DNA of 64,000 nucleotides from Tubiluchus corallicola (GCA_030141605.1 JAQGDQ010001016.1:1-64000); one strand, 5' to 3'. Counted from the first letter of the stretch, positions 44,604 to 64,000 are shown. The notes: a model not told the origin generated them from the letters alone. A program made the numbers and translations.

Positions 44604-46252
44604 CATAAGTATACTTATGAACTGGGGCTTTTAATAGCTGCATTCTTTACGGGCACAAGACACAAACTAAAATAAATTACACTAAGTTTAAAACTGTTGG
44701 AACTACGATCATTTTATTGTCATAAGTATTTACAATTTTTTCTGGACGATAATTCGACGACCGTCTGGCTGGCATTTTGCTTTACAACAACTAAGTTTAA
44801 ATTTTTACAAAACTTTATATTCTGCACATAATCTGCATGTAACAATTTAGTTCTCTTTGTAACGATTGGCTGGATAATTCTTTTTATAATTATAAGCACT
44901 CGTTTTCAGGAATCAGTTAGAATTCGCAGAAAGTGAATTCATTCTCCATATTTTCAACATTAAATTTTGTTTGCGTCTTGCGGCCAAAGAGCGAGTGTTT
45001 GTAAGAAAAATGTGTTGCGTCATCAAGGTAGGCGGGGCTAAACGCAGCTTAAGATCTGCGTGTTCCTCCTACGGCTTCGAGTCAAATTCAAGTTTCTCTC
45101 GATATTTTTCTCATCTCTTTTCTGATTGTCAATTACATGCCCCATATACTTACTTTAGTAATGCGTCACCTGTGTTCAAGTCACCTGTTGGTAAATTGCT
45201 CATTGGTTAAACAGAAAGTACTTTAGATTTTTGCCATTGAAGTCATTGTCTTTTGCAGACTGATTATAAATAAACTTTTAGGTAAAATTCTTCTAACCAA
45301 TACAATTACAAATTTACAAACAGGAGAGTACAAACACAAGGTGCATGCTTGCTTAGTTTATTACATCCTAACAATGTCTAGTGAGATTTTTATTGCAGTT
45401 ACTCTTTGATACAGTGAAATCTGTTTAGTTGTTTGCTTTGTGACATGCAAAATATGTGCAATGTAGTTTCAGCATGAGTAGAACAGACAACATTTGAACT
45501 TGGAGGAAAAATGGAAGACAACGAACAACATTGTGAAGGTGACATTGTTGCAAGAATGAAGACGCGGCTTATAAAAATGCAATAAAAACTTAACATATAT
45601 AAAGACCAACTTCTTGTGTAAGTAGAAGTGAGTACCGAAGCGAGAGGCAGCTGTTTGATATTGTAGACATTACAAATCTGTATTTGTAATCCGTTGCTAT
45701 TGTTTCCTGGACTTAGTAAGTACGCAGATCTTTACTATAGTAATTTGACGTAATACGGATGAAAGTTTTTGAACGTAACGTGTAACTGTGTAATACAGTC
45801 ATGTTAACTCAACTCTTCAAGTGCTTCAAGCTGATGTATTCATAAGGAAATTTACACGCAGTTTAAAAATTTGCAAAGTTTTCCCTAAAGAAAAAAAATG
45901 TTAGCGTATTTCGTCAATCTTGTCAATTTCAATTTGCAATGCTATTGGAGGTTGTTCCACATTTCATTTGCATCGTGGGTCGAAACTTTGTGTATATGCA
46001 GCAAGTACGCTCTTTATATTTTGTAATATTCGTTTTAACATTAATGCTTCACAACGGAACACAACGAACTTTTTTTAATTTGGTTAATCTCTTGCTGCAC
46101 ATCAATTGCAGATTTTTCACAAAATAAATTAATTCTTATTAGCTGTCGTTTAAAAATATCAACACTGTAAATTTCTTTTTGTTGTTTGTGTAGTTAGTCG
46201 TAATAATTCCAACCCTTTCATTTCTAATTTGTTTTTGTTTGTTGACAAACAG
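44604..46252. other. No gene seen (upstream of the sulfotransferase-like gene)
   Basis: Open frames are short and unlike any family. The promoter of the plus-strand gene that follows should be here, but I find no decisive motif. Confidence 0.4.
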
Positions 46253-46259
46253 ATGTAAA

Positions 46260-53359
<7,100 letters not shown>

Positions 53360-54061
53360 TTTTATGCTTGTGTAGAAGATATTGATTTAGTGTGAATAAG
53401 ATTCCTATAAAACCTGCTTTTGAAGGTTTGTTTGCTAGAAACTTCTTGTTTTCGTATTTTTGCCTCGGAGTAGGCCTAATATGCAAATCATGTTAGTAGA
53501 TGTTAGTGGTTGAAAACTTATGTTATCACAAGATCGTCAGTTGATTGTATTAGGGTATCGACGGATGATGATCGTTACGATGTTAGCGTATATTAGAAAG
53601 TACTGTGTGCAGTACATTATGTAGCTTATAGTTCTTTCTAGGGCATTTGAGGTAAAGAGTAGTAGCTTAGAGATGCTAAAGTGATATTTTATGTTAATTA
53701 TATAATTTGCCATGCAATAACATAATTATTTGTCATTTACACTATCAATTGCTCATTATGTTAACTCGTTACATAAACCCTACTGGTTACCTTCAGTAGT
53801 GTATTTAAGACAAATTAGGGCTGTAGTATGCTAATTTCTCATCATGTGTAATCTGATATGTGCATAAGTCAAACTGACACTTGTACTGCTATTAATCTAT
53901 TTTTACTAATAAATTAGACTGCTGTTCTATTTGAATTATAATATATTTGAAATTTTATTTGAAGAACGTTTTGCATTACATGAATTATATTAAACTCGAA
54001 GCTGTTTACTAACTATAAAGACTTGAGAGAGAGAAACGGAGAGAGACAGAGAGACAGAGAG

Positions 54062-54149
<88 letters not shown>

Positions 54150-56600
54150 GCGTCTGAAATATTACAAAACACCACGAATTATTTTAAGAAAGCATTCTTT
54201 AATACAGGAATGTTAAATTGGGAACAAGAAGAGAATCAATTCAATTTTGAAAGTGAATGTGTACCTTCTTCATCTTACATCTCACGTAAAATCAAAAAGA
54301 AATGAAGGGAGTGTTGCTAAAAACGAATTTTAGAACTGAGTAGGACATTACATTTTAGAAAAAAGCTGAGTTCAGCAATATATATTTATTTTCCTGCCGA
54401 TCAACAATCGATCACTGCTCGTTTGAAACTGCCATCAAGTTATGAGTACCTCTACTAAAATAGTAGCCTGCTCTACAAAGAGGAATATTAGGAGGGGAGA
54501 TTGTCGGTTAAGTGATAGTATTATATGGGCAGATGTACCTATAATTCTATGCAATCGCATTACGAACATTTCGCAAAAAAGGCTGTTACTGAAGAAAGAG
54601 GTGATGGGTTCGCGAAGTTTATTTTATTTTATTTCTCTTTATTTTAAATCAAAGATGCAGAATTAGGTATGAAGTTTCTACTGAAGGCGAAAATCGGGGA
54701 TGGGGAAAGCGGGGCAGGTCGAGGTACGCATCTGCTCCGTGTTTGTGAACAATGTTAAGCAATGCTGCATTGGTTAAGAAATGGACTGGAGATTGCCATA
54801 AAAAATTGCTTCTGTGTATCTGCTGCACTGGTCATAGCTACTTATTTTGCAGAGGAAGGTAGAGTAAACGTGGCTACACTAGACCACCTAGCTGTGGCAG
54901 CCCGCAAAATCAGAATTCGTTCCCTGGAAACTTAAAGTCCAACTACCAATATTCTGTAAGACAGCTCCTTTAAGGACCTCTTCTTTTTTTTAAAAAAAGA
55001 CAAATAAACAAAAGTAGTTTGTTAGTGTCCAATAAAACCTTCAGTCTGGATACGCTATGTGCATATTGAATCATCAGTTGCTCTTATTAGTATATAATAG
55101 GCCTATTGTATATCAAAGATAGTCTATAATTTCTGATGATGGTCAAACATTTATATCTTTCGTAGTTTTTGTGAGATTTACTGCAGCCATTGCTTGTTCT
55201 GTAGTGAATGTGGACATTATTTTTCAAGTAAAGTGTTAAATAAAAAAAGATTAAAGCAATAAACCCTCGTGCGCCTGGTGAAATATTGTAAATAGTTAAG
55301 GTCACGTTCAACGAAAAATAGTTTCTCCACGACATTTTGGTGACTGTGGTACAGTATTTTCACGGTTTTACGCAGGTGTTTTTTTAACACAAACGTTTTA
55401 CTTGTGCAGTGGTACAGCACATAACGTACAATTTGCACCTTGTTGTCATATGTTTATGGTGACTACGTATAGTTGATATAGTCGATTATAAATTCCTCCA
55501 TTCTTGATTCTAGACAAGTTGTCTCGTCTTATAGCAACATGCTTGATAACAACACTGTTACTTGACAATTAAAAATATTATTAACTTGAAAACCGAATCG
55601 TGGCGGTTTGTCTGTTAGTGTACTAAATTGTGCAAAAATACGTTTTAATATAAAATGGAGGGTTGAGTTTCCTTTAGGGGAAATGCTGGCATGTAAATCA
55701 CAAGACGTTCGAACTTCAGGAAGCCAGGTCATAAAAGAGCGTACATCTGCAAGAAACGTTTGCAGAAAATCGAGGTTTGGGTACGGGTGGATAGGCAGTT
55801 AAGTAGGTAGGTTATAGAGTCATAGATATTTGGAAGGCGAATAGGTGAAAGTGAGTAGGTAGTGTCTGTGCAGATGGATGGATGGGTTTGGGTGTATGGA
55901 TGGATGGATATGTTGGTAATAATATTAGAATTTTAATAATTCTATGAAAATGGGCAAAATTTAAATATGCCGTTCTGTGGCGGCTCCTAGCTAAACTTAG
56001 TGGGGGGGGGGTGCTGCTTCAGAAAATGTTTAGCCATTGTTTTAATACTGTGTAAAAACGAAACAAACATGTAATTTTAATGTAGTAATTTGTAATTGTA
56101 ATTTTAATCAAACAAACTTAAGAAACTTTATACATATACTTGAAAAAACCCTAAACAAAAAACATTTTTTGCTTGCTAATAGCTTAAATACTCATAGTTC
56201 AAGATTGGCACATTCACGGTGAGCACGTGGCAACTGACAAGCAGCTGTGTGAGCGACAGTACTTTCTCTACCTGCGCCCAGACATGTGTGCATGACCGCA
56301 TGTGCTCAACAGCCAAACACCGAAATAACAACTAAAGAAAAGAATACTTATTATATTGAATATTGTAGAAAATATTGAGGTGGAAATAGGTGGTGCAGCA
56401 GTTCCACAATACCTATACACGAGCAGCCACAAATGCCAGTGAATTAAATTCTAGGTTATTAAGTTGTCCAACTTATCTAAATGCTTGTTGACAATATGGT
56501 GGTCGTTTTATAAAACAATTCTTACAACGCTGTCATTCTTTCTCTGTAAGTAAGACTATTATTTTAATAAATGATTTCAATGTATTTTGTTACTCACTCA
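53360..56600. other. 3' flank of the sulfotransferase-like gene; no host gene seen
   Basis: An AATAAA near 53909 could be a distal poly(A) signal. Open frames at 54442-54666 and 55529-55802 match nothing I know. 55.87-55.91 kb has short GATG repeats. Confidence 0.4.
54025..54147. repeat. (GA)n microsatellite
   Basis: About 120 bp of GA dinucleotides with a few interruptions at the left end. The Ser/Leu open frame on the minus strand is an artefact. Confidence 0.95.
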
Positions 56601-57003
56601 TTCACTGTTCTTAGGTGAGTAACAAAACCGCAAACTTTTACATTATTGAAGCTGTAAAGCTTCGTAGAATAAGTTTCACTCTTATTGGCACAAAGGAAAA
56701 TTGCTCCATATAGAATTACTTTAAAAATGGTCATTCCAAATTGTTGTTGTGGTTATCATTTAGAAAACTCAGAGTGTTTCATCCCTGACTGCCCTAATTA
56801 TTATCATCCAGCCAGAGATGCTATATTCAGACAATTAAATAACATATTGTCACCTTTCAATATCAATTATTTTACAATACACTAAGAGTTAACTGTTATC
56901 ATTGTATCTTCTTTGGAGGTAATGATTTTAATGCTGATGTTAACTGTAAAATGTTTGATTGCATTCAGAATTATATTATGAGTACTAAACAGTTTAATAA
57001 CTG
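56600..57003 (+). mobile_element. LINE ORF2 3'-end remnant
   Basis: CCCGYHLENSECFIPDCPNY then YHPARDAIFRQLNNILSPF, and after a frameshift FGGNDFNADVNCKMFDCIQ and the stop. This Cys-rich pattern followed by a final helix is the usual end of L2/CR1-type ORF2. Inactive. Confidence 0.6.
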
Positions 57004-58530
57004 ATAACTGATTGTATGATAACTGTGTAACTCATGCTTATCAATATGTGCTTTTGGATGTACCACGTGACCTTCTGGATGACTGAGCAAAACTCGACCA
57101 CACTTGTCTTGAATATTTTTTATTCCTAATATACTTACGTAGGTAGAGGGAAACGTATTGCAAAATTTTTAAATAAAAAATACCCAAAATTCTTACAAAT
57201 AATTGGAAGCTATATTTTAACACGTGTAGTGGGATTATTTTACCGAATGTTAATAAAACTGATAATCAGGCCCTGCCAATATGGATGGCAAATTTAGTGT
57301 TTAGTCAAATAAAAGTGTGTGCATTAATGTAAACAGCAGACAAAAATTAAATGCAGTAATGCAAAAATAACGCTTACCCAACGTTTCACCTTCAGATTGT
57401 ATTTTTTGCTTTTTTCAGCTTTCAGCTTTTTTACGTTTGTGTTTGCGATCATTACAAAGTGCTGCCATTAGTGACACTGCCATAATATGGGCAGTATTTA
57501 AATGTGTACCATGGTTTGCCGAATGAGTTGACCCTATGGTTGTTCACTGCTGTTTCTCCATTGAGCTACTATATAACACTACAGTTAACAGTACACTGTA
57601 ACTGTATTTCCTTCTACACTACAAAATATTTTTCAATTTAATGTTTTAAAAATATCTGAACGTTTCTGTTTACTGTTAAACTTGCAGGAGATAAATAAAT
57701 ATATTACATTAAAAGTGATTGGCCCTGAACGTATTAATGACATTCTTGTGCTTAGTTTGCTTCAAATACTGCTGATTTTAGTTTAAGCATGTTTTGGGTC
57801 AATATTGTTACCCATAGCCATCTCGTCTATAACTGTAGTCACTACTCAAGCCTCGCTATTAGACAGGACAGTGTTAATGAAAGAGCATGTCAAACCTCTC
57901 TAGACAGACTATTTAACAACCAGGCCGAATATCAAACATCAACAAACTCTAATTAGTCATAAACACTAATTGTATTAATTTCCAGAACATCAGACAAATA
58001 CAAGCAGACGGACACAGAAATCTTTTTCCTACTTGCTAAAGCATATCTATGGACAATGCCCACGCTAATGTGGACAATGCCCACGCTAATGTACAGTGAT
58101 AGTTGCCCCGGCTACGATAAAGTATTGTTCAGTGTTCATGTATAGATAGCTAGTATCAGTTGAATTACTTAACCTCGTCACATTTTTCACTGAGGAATAC
58201 TTACTGTCAGCATTGTATGAAATAAACGTGAAATCAACATTTGTTTTAATTTAGCTGGCAATTAACGACATGATTAATTAATTACATTATGACTGTGAAT
58301 GCCGGAATGTTTATGAACCACTGCAGTTTATTTTACCAATTTTAAAATATTCTTTAAATATTTACAAAACAGAGCAATTGTTTATAAACATGCTGACAAT
58401 AATTTTGATAATGCTAGTTAATTTGAGAAAAGTGTTGATACCATGAGTATGCCCCTATTGTCATGGGTACAGCTGGTGCTGTTGAATTGTGAGCTACAGG
58501 CAGGAGATGTTGGATCTGCTCTGTCTTGCT
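57004..58530. other. No gene seen
   Basis: AT-rich. A short direct repeat, GGACAATGCCCACGCTAATG, occurs twice at 58051-58090. Otherwise nothing recognised. Confidence 0.4.
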
Positions 58531-58537
58531 GAACTAA

Positions 58538-58880
58538 TAGCTTAGCCGGCAGAACACGGGAGTAATCTTCTCAGGTTCGAATCCTGACTATAATTTTTCA
58601 AGGTCGCCTTTCTTTTTCAACTCATTAACCCATTTGGCAATAACTGCTAAAGATGAACTACACCGGGAGTAATAATCTCAGGTTCGAATCCCAACTATAA
58701 TTTTTCAAGGTCGCCTTTCTTTCTCCAACTCATTAACCCATTTGGCAATAACTGCTAAAGACGAACCACACCGGGAGTAATAATCTCAGGTTCGAATCCC
58801 AACTATAATTTTTCAAGGTCGCCTTTCTTTCTCCAACTCATTAACCCATTTGGCACTAACAGCTAAAGATGAACCACACC
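58538..58880 (+). mobile_element. tRNA-derived SINE with three tandem B-box modules
   Basis: A perfect pol III A box TAGCTTAGCCGG at 58538-58549 and B box GGTTCGAATCC at 58574-58584, 36 bp apart. A 107-108-bp module starting CGGGAGTAAT and containing the B box is then repeated (starts 58557, 58664, 58772). The acceptor stem does not pair, so this is not a tRNA gene. Confidence 0.7.
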
Positions 58881-59133
58881 GGTTTATAAGCATTTTGGCA
58901 ATCACTGTTATTATGCAAGACTCGTGTTCATCTCACAGCTTCCACTCAGGTGTGTCGAGCTTTCATTTTGCCATTTCTTTCAGCCTGGGTATCTCTTGCT
59001 ACTTTCAGTGAAGTGTGGTATCTGTGCATTGTGTAAGTGCTTACGACAAAATACAATCATTTTCTTGCATTTGCATTTTGTGATATAATCGCTTCACTGA
59101 CTTATTCCATTCGTCTTTAATACCATCTGCTTT

Positions 59134-59407
59134 GCTCTGTCCTGAGAGGTCTCTAAAAGTGGTCTTGAACAACAAATCCGACAGAACAAGGCTCCTCATT
59201 TATGCAAACAATTCTGCTGTGAGTTTGAGAACTTTGTTGAGAGTCTCCTTGCAGACCTGCATAGTGAATTTAAATGGTCAGCAGAGCTGAAGTTCAGAGA
59301 TATGTCATTTAAGCAGTATTAAATTTATTCCATTCCCGCATTTTCTAATGACCTATTTTGAAGTCCTATATTTAGCAGAAATATTATTGCAACGTTGGGC
59401 TGATCTG
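59134..59407 (+). mobile_element. hAT-like transposase fragment, left arm of a palindrome
   Basis: Encodes IRQNKAPHLCKQFCCEFENF and VESLLADLHSEFKWSAELK before stops. It is an inverted copy of 59684-59962. Confidence 0.5.
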
Positions 59408-59683
59408 TATCAAATGACTAATTTATTGCAAAATACTTACTATGATAATACATTTGAGCCTACAAAAATGCGGAGGACGCGTACATGCTACACACATTTT
59501 CGGATAACATTTAACCTTTTGTTTTCAGATATTATACACTCTGAAAAATTCTGTCATCTGTAGAACTAAGTTCAGCCATGCATCTTTTAGCAGAAATTTC
59601 GAAAATGAGTGATAGTTGACTGCCAGTAATGAAAAAACTGTGTGTGTAACACCGACCTTATTGTGAATTTTGCAAATACATTT

Positions 59684-60330
59684 GATCAGCCCAACATTCC
59701 AATAATATTTCTCCTAAATATAGAACTTCAAAATGGGTCATTAGAAAATGCCAGAATGGAATAAATTGAATACTGCTTAAATGACATATCTCCAAACAGT
59801 CTTTCAGCTCTGCTGACATTTAAATTCAAGATGCAGGTCTGCAAAGACACTCTCAACAATGTTCTCAAACTCACAGCAGAATTGTTTGCATAAATGAGGA
59901 GCCTTGTTCTGTCGGATTCCTTGTTCAAGACCACTTTTAGAGACCTCTTTAGATGACAGAGCACGAATCCATACATTGACAAGCTCCACTTTTGATTCAG
60001 AGTCCACTTTTACGAGTTCAATAGATGTCAAATATTCTACACAACTTGCTTCTCGCTCACGAAAAAGTAACTTACAAGTATGGCCAATACTTTTTTGTGG
60101 TTATTGCTGGTACTTTCATTTATATTCATAGAGAAATGACAGGACTTTATATTCTGAAGAGTTTGAAAAGTTTTGCTAAGTCCATGAGTCATATTATATG
60201 ATGCTGTAGTACAGTCCATGCACAAGCTATCCGGAGATTTCTTGTCTCTAGCCAGCTCTTTGGACAAGTTGACCAAAACAGGTGACATTATGGAAGGCAG
60301 GTTATTTTCAGCCAGAACACCAAGCACCAT
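59684..60330 (-). mobile_element. hAT-like transposase fragment, right arm plus extension
   Basis: Minus strand. MVLGVLAENNLPSIMSPVL, then CHFSMNINESTSNNHKKVL and AILVSYF, resembling the hAT/DUF4371 core in which D-E-S/A-T marks the first catalytic Asp; here it is Asn. After a frameshift: LTSIELVKVDSESKVELVNV, then IRQNKAPHLCKQFCCEFENI. Assignment to hAT rests on my memory of the family. Inactive. Confidence 0.45.
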
Positions 60331-62800
60331 TGCCTACAAAGATCAAAGTTCCATTACAGTCTTTTACAGACAATGTTTAATACTATAGCTACATGTGGAC
60401 AATATGATACAAACACTGTAATACTGTAACATTGTTAATTACAGAGATGTCACCAGTTTGTTAATTCCAGAGATGTCACCAGTTTTTTATTTATTTAAAG
60501 TGCAAAAAAGATGGAATTTATTTAATGAGTAATTCAATCGTCAGGTTTTCATCGCAGCACTGGTTCTAAAATGGTGAACGCTATTCCATCACATACAGTA
60601 ACTTAAAACTGCGGCCACTAAGAATGAAATATCCAGTTAATTTACCTTAAGTCCAACAAAACCGTAAAAATGATCTTTCATCACTCTTTATATAGTACAG
60701 TTAAAAGTTAAAAGCACACAAAAGGTTGAAAACTAATGTAATGTGCACCACCATCACCTATCATTGTAAAATATAATGCAAATATTTTTAACATAATTTT
60801 TCTTGTATTCACTTAAAAATATCTGAATAACGTTTATTTCATCAAGTGAATTTAAGCAACTGACCACACGGTCACTAACTGGAATCAGAGGTTTCAATGT
60901 GCCCCTTGCCTTTTGGGAAAGGCTTGATGCCGCTTGGAACACGGGATACGGTGGTAACACAGGTCTCCTATTATCTATACAAATGCATTTTTAGAATTGA
61001 CATTGAATTCATACATGTGATCACTCTTAGGCCTACATGCACATCTGGTACACTGCATGGATTTAGCTTATGCATTTTACATTACTGATTACATACAGCC
61101 CCCCCCCCAATTTTTTAGAAAATGTCAAAAATTTGAAGGGTGTCAGCGGCTCGTAATGAGAGCAATAAGGTGTAAAATTGAGACAAAATGGGAATTCGTT
61201 TGAATTTCTTCAAATAGATGGCGCTGACACAAATTTCACGCACGCGCCGTAGTTTCGCCACACCGCCACGTTTGAAATGCATTTGCGACAAATTATAAGT
61301 TTCCGTTGCTGTAGGCTTAAGTTAAATGCCAGTTGGGAATAAATAAATCGTTTTTCTTGCACGCAAAATACTGTGTGGGAATTCAAAATTATACGTTTTT
61401 TAAACAGTTAAGTTCGGACATTATATACAGTCGGGCCCCCCTAATTTTTTTTTGGTGCAAGACGCCCCTGATTACATAGATAGCCTTGATCAGCCTTAGT
61501 AGTGATTAGGCTTGTCAGTTGGTACATCTCTGTAGTCATAATCAGCTCCCAGAAGCTAAAAACTGATTTCTTGAGAAATTATTGGGAATCCATTCATCCT
61601 CATCACCACTGTCTTCATCTGTCTCTAACAGTGCATCATCAGGTGGCGTGATAGCACATCATGAACATTTGGAAACGATCAAAAGTATTGTACGTTGTAT
61701 ATGCTTAATGCATAGCGTCCTATATTTGGGACAATTGTATTTAGGCTATTGCTCAAAATAGGTATTTTTTATAAAGATGCATTAAATCATTTCCTTTAAT
61801 ATTAAAAAATTATCACGTACACCCTGTAGTGTAATTGTTGCAATAAAAGTTTGAATATGATACTTAAATAAATAAATTCTCATTTTTTTTGTTCTGATAT
61901 TTTGCTCAATATACAATACAAAAAGATAAGTATGCTCTCTGCATAGTATTTTATGCTCAATTAACAATATTAATTGTTGTTTATTTGTAATTAATTTAAT
62001 CAAATGTAGAATGTGCAGACTTGCAATTTTTATCTATGAAAACAATCAGGACTGTTGTTCCTAGTGACAAGACAACATACAGTAAAAAACTCAAAATGTA
62101 CCAGCTCTGATACCATAAAAACAAACTTGTTATGAATAAATAAATAAAATGAAATAATAATAATGAAATAAATAATAATAAAAAAATAATAATAATAAAT
62201 AAATAATAACATTAACTTCCTGCATAAATGAAATCCAAAAAAGCTAAAAAATTTCAGTGATAATGTCAACCTTGAAAAGCAAAAATTAATCTACAGAACA
62301 TCAACAATAACCATAAAAACTCTAATATATAAACCTATTTCCCAATTGCTGTCCTATTTTACTGACTTCTAGTATGAATTACGTGAACTAACAAATGCCA
62401 GGATTATAACAAAAGAATCCATTTAACAGCAAAACTTTTTACATAAAATCTAAAAAAATCTATAAAATCTATATATATATAAAATTTTTCTAAAATAAAA
62501 AAAAATTACAAAAATCATCATGATCTCACAAAGGTTAAAATCGCAAACAAAATAAAGACAATTTAGGTCTAAGATAAAACTTTTTTTCAAAAAAGTCAAA
62601 TATTCACTTTATTTTGACGTAGCTTTCTATTATAAAAACCATAAGACAAGTAATAGAATACAGTAATTCCTAACTATACAGAAACAGGCTTAAGCACAGC
62701 TTTCATAAATGACGCCTTTTAAAACAAAACATTTGGTAATTTTACCATTTACAGAATTGGCTTGCATTCAACCTTAGCCATTCAAACTTAACATACGACT
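60331..62800. other. No host gene seen; poly-C and AAT-rich tracts
   Basis: A minus-strand frame at 60754-60960 may be an upstream part of the same transposase-like remnant. C-tracts at 61099 and 61436 each lead into AATTTTTT. 61139-61231 contains the inverted pair GTGTCAGCG / CGCTGACAC. 62130-62210 is (AAT)n-like. Confidence 0.35.
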
Positions 62801-63160
62801 AACGATAGACAACACACCTGTAACTACGCTAACGATAGACAACACACCTGTAACTACGCTAACGATAGACAACACACCTGTAACTACGCTAACGATAGAC
62901 AACACACCTGTAACTACGCTAACGATAGACAACACACCTGTAACTACGCTAACGATAGACAACACACCTGTAACTACGCTAACGATAGACAACACACCTG
63001 TAACTACGCTAACGATAGACATCAAACCTGTAACTACGCTAACGATAGACAACACACCTGTAACTACGCTAACGATAGACAACACACCTGTAACTACGCT
63101 AACCATAGGCAACACACCTGTAACTACGCTAACGATAGACAACACACCTGTAATAACCCT
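62801..63160. repeat. 30-bp minisatellite, 12 copies
   Basis: Unit AACGATAGACAACACACCTG plus TAACTACGCT, twelve units in exact 30-bp register with very few changes (at 63012, 63104 and the last unit). Because 30 is a multiple of three, the minus strand reads as an open 10-residue repeat (SVVTGVLSIV). I do not treat that as a gene. Confidence 0.95.
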
Positions 63161-63440
63161 GAAACCACCACTACGCCCTCAGGATAACCTAGACGCCGCT
63201 AACACGAAGAAAAAACCTCCATCCTATGCTGAAAGTCCACATAATCATTGCAAATACGATCACAATGCAAATAAACCATTGGATTTTGAGGCTTCGCAAA
63301 AGAACTCTTGGAACCCATAAATTAACCTAAAACCTGCTTATATACATAATCCCGATCTGTAGACACAGGTAAAAGAAGCAATAAAAATCAACATCCAACA
63401 TAAGCAAGCTCAACTTGACACTGGAACGTACATCAGCACG
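63161..63440. other. Spacer between the minisatellite and an RT-like fragment
   Basis: No gene seen; may be continuing debris of the RT-like element to its right. Confidence 0.3.
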
Positions 63441-63701
63441 ACTCACATTAGTGTATAATTCAGCAAAGTCAAACTGTACTATTGCTCAACGAAGCAAAAT
63501 ATCCAAATTCTTCAAAGCAGTTGCCACCCCCGTACTATTTATAACAAATGTTTGTACCCCTAATTTAGACTGAATTTTCTGAAGCAAAACTTCATTTATC
63601 TTATCTAACTTCTTGCCCACCAGTTCACTGCCAGTTATAATAGGTCTACATTTCAAGTGAAATTCAGTCTCCAGAGAACTATACTTCCATTTATGGAACA
63701 T
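63400..63701 (-). mobile_element. Penelope-like (or related) reverse transcriptase fragment
   Basis: LKCRPIITGSELVGKKLDKI, VLLQKIQSKLG, an in-frame TGA near 63492, then AIVQFDFAELYTNVSRADV. The RPI...(spacer)...FDF-x-x-LYTN order is that of Penelope-type RT around its first catalytic Asp. Later motifs are not in frame. Confidence 0.5.
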
Positions 63702-63781
63702 TCCCTTTCTGGATGTATTACTCCAGCAATACTACTGAGGCTATAATGCTTAGGTTTTGCCTGCCAAGTCCTCAGTAGTAG

Positions 63782-64000
63782 TGACCTCTCTGTCTGCTCT
63801 ACATGCTTATCTGAACCTCATTGACCTCTCTGTCTGCTCTACATGCTTATCTGAATCTCATTGACCTCTCTGTCTGCTCTACATGCTTATCTGAACCTCA
63901 TTGACCTCTCTGTCTGCTCTACATGCTTATCTGAACCTCCTTGACCTCTCTGTCTGCTCTACATGCTTATCTGAACCTCCTTGACCTCTCTGTCTGCTGT
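63782..64000. repeat. 40-bp minisatellite, 5.5 copies, runs off the window
   Basis: Unit TGACCTCTCTGTCTGCTCTA plus CATGCTTATCTGAACCTCAT, starting at 63782, 63822, 63862, 63902, 63942 and 63982. Units vary only at one or two bases. The array continues past 64000. Confidence 0.95.

Noticed and set aside
53990-54175. Minus-strand open frame of Ser/Leu repeats
   Set aside because: It is the (GA)n microsatellite read in frame.
58531-58592. Functional tRNA gene
   Set aside because: A and B boxes are perfect but the acceptor stem sequences do not pair; SINE-like instead.
61090-61450. Transposon with poly-C ends
   Set aside because: The two C-tract phrases are direct, not inverted, and no coding or target-site duplication is seen.
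62774-63145. 123-residue open frame with a VVTGVLSIVS repeat
   Set aside because: Fully explained by the 30-bp minisatellite; no flanking coding sequence or family match.
62801-63160. CRISPR array
   Set aside because: The units are contiguous with no unique spacers; eukaryotic minisatellite.

Overview
This 64 kb window is nuclear DNA of an invertebrate animal. It is AT-rich, its genes are split into short exons with GT/AG borders, and it is littered with decayed LINEs, BEL/Pao and Gypsy LTR elements, a MITE, a tRNA-derived SINE and minisatellites. The species cannot be fixed from sequence alone. The LINE types and the sulfotransferase style suggest an aquatic non-model invertebrate (cnidarian, tunicate or similar), but that is a guess.

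Layout. Positions 1-25.1 kb, minus strand: a tandem array of one leucine-rich-repeat (LRR) surface-protein family. Gene 1 (25058..15536, 1004 aa) and gene 2 (11920..5123, 980 aa) each rebuild from five exons whose splice phases agree at every junction. A third copy (1556..971) leaves the window on the left after exon 1. Exons 2-4 are interchangeable modules: each starts at an LRRCT-type CNC motif, ends after LRRs, and is flanked by phase-1 introns. The array arose by a duplication of about 10.36 kb: position 1 equals position 10365, and the first ~4.2 kb of the two units are almost identical. 25.2-41.3 kb, minus strand: a trypsin-fold serine-protease cluster. One copy is complete (36571..30693, seven exons, 340 aa, His/Asp/Ser all present). 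One copy has only exons 1-3, with the catalytic His changed to Gln (29117..25558). One has only the last three exons, with GDSGRP instead of GDSGGP (41324..39763). 41.5-43.5 kb: BEL/Pao debris on the minus strand. 44.2-44.6 kb: an orphan LRRCT-type end exon. 46.26-53.36 kb, plus strand: a six-exon cytosolic sulfotransferase-like gene (322 aa) with a MITE in intron 1 and a Gypsy pol remnant in intron 3. 53.4-64 kb: no convincing host gene, but a LINE 3' end, a SINE with a tripled B-box module, a palindromic hAT-like transposase remnant, a Penelope-like RT fragment, and 30-bp and 40-bp minisatellites, the last running off the right edge.

Together: both expanded families have signal peptides and end in a short hydrophobic tail with no cytoplasmic domain, which suggests secreted or GPI-anchored surface proteins. 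The LRR modules and the protease copies diversify by tandem and partial duplication. The most interesting signals are the phase-symmetric LRR cassette genes, the protease cluster with stepwise loss of catalytic parts, and a sulfotransferase that keeps its 3'-phosphate site but has lost the usual 5'-PSB loop residues and the catalytic His.
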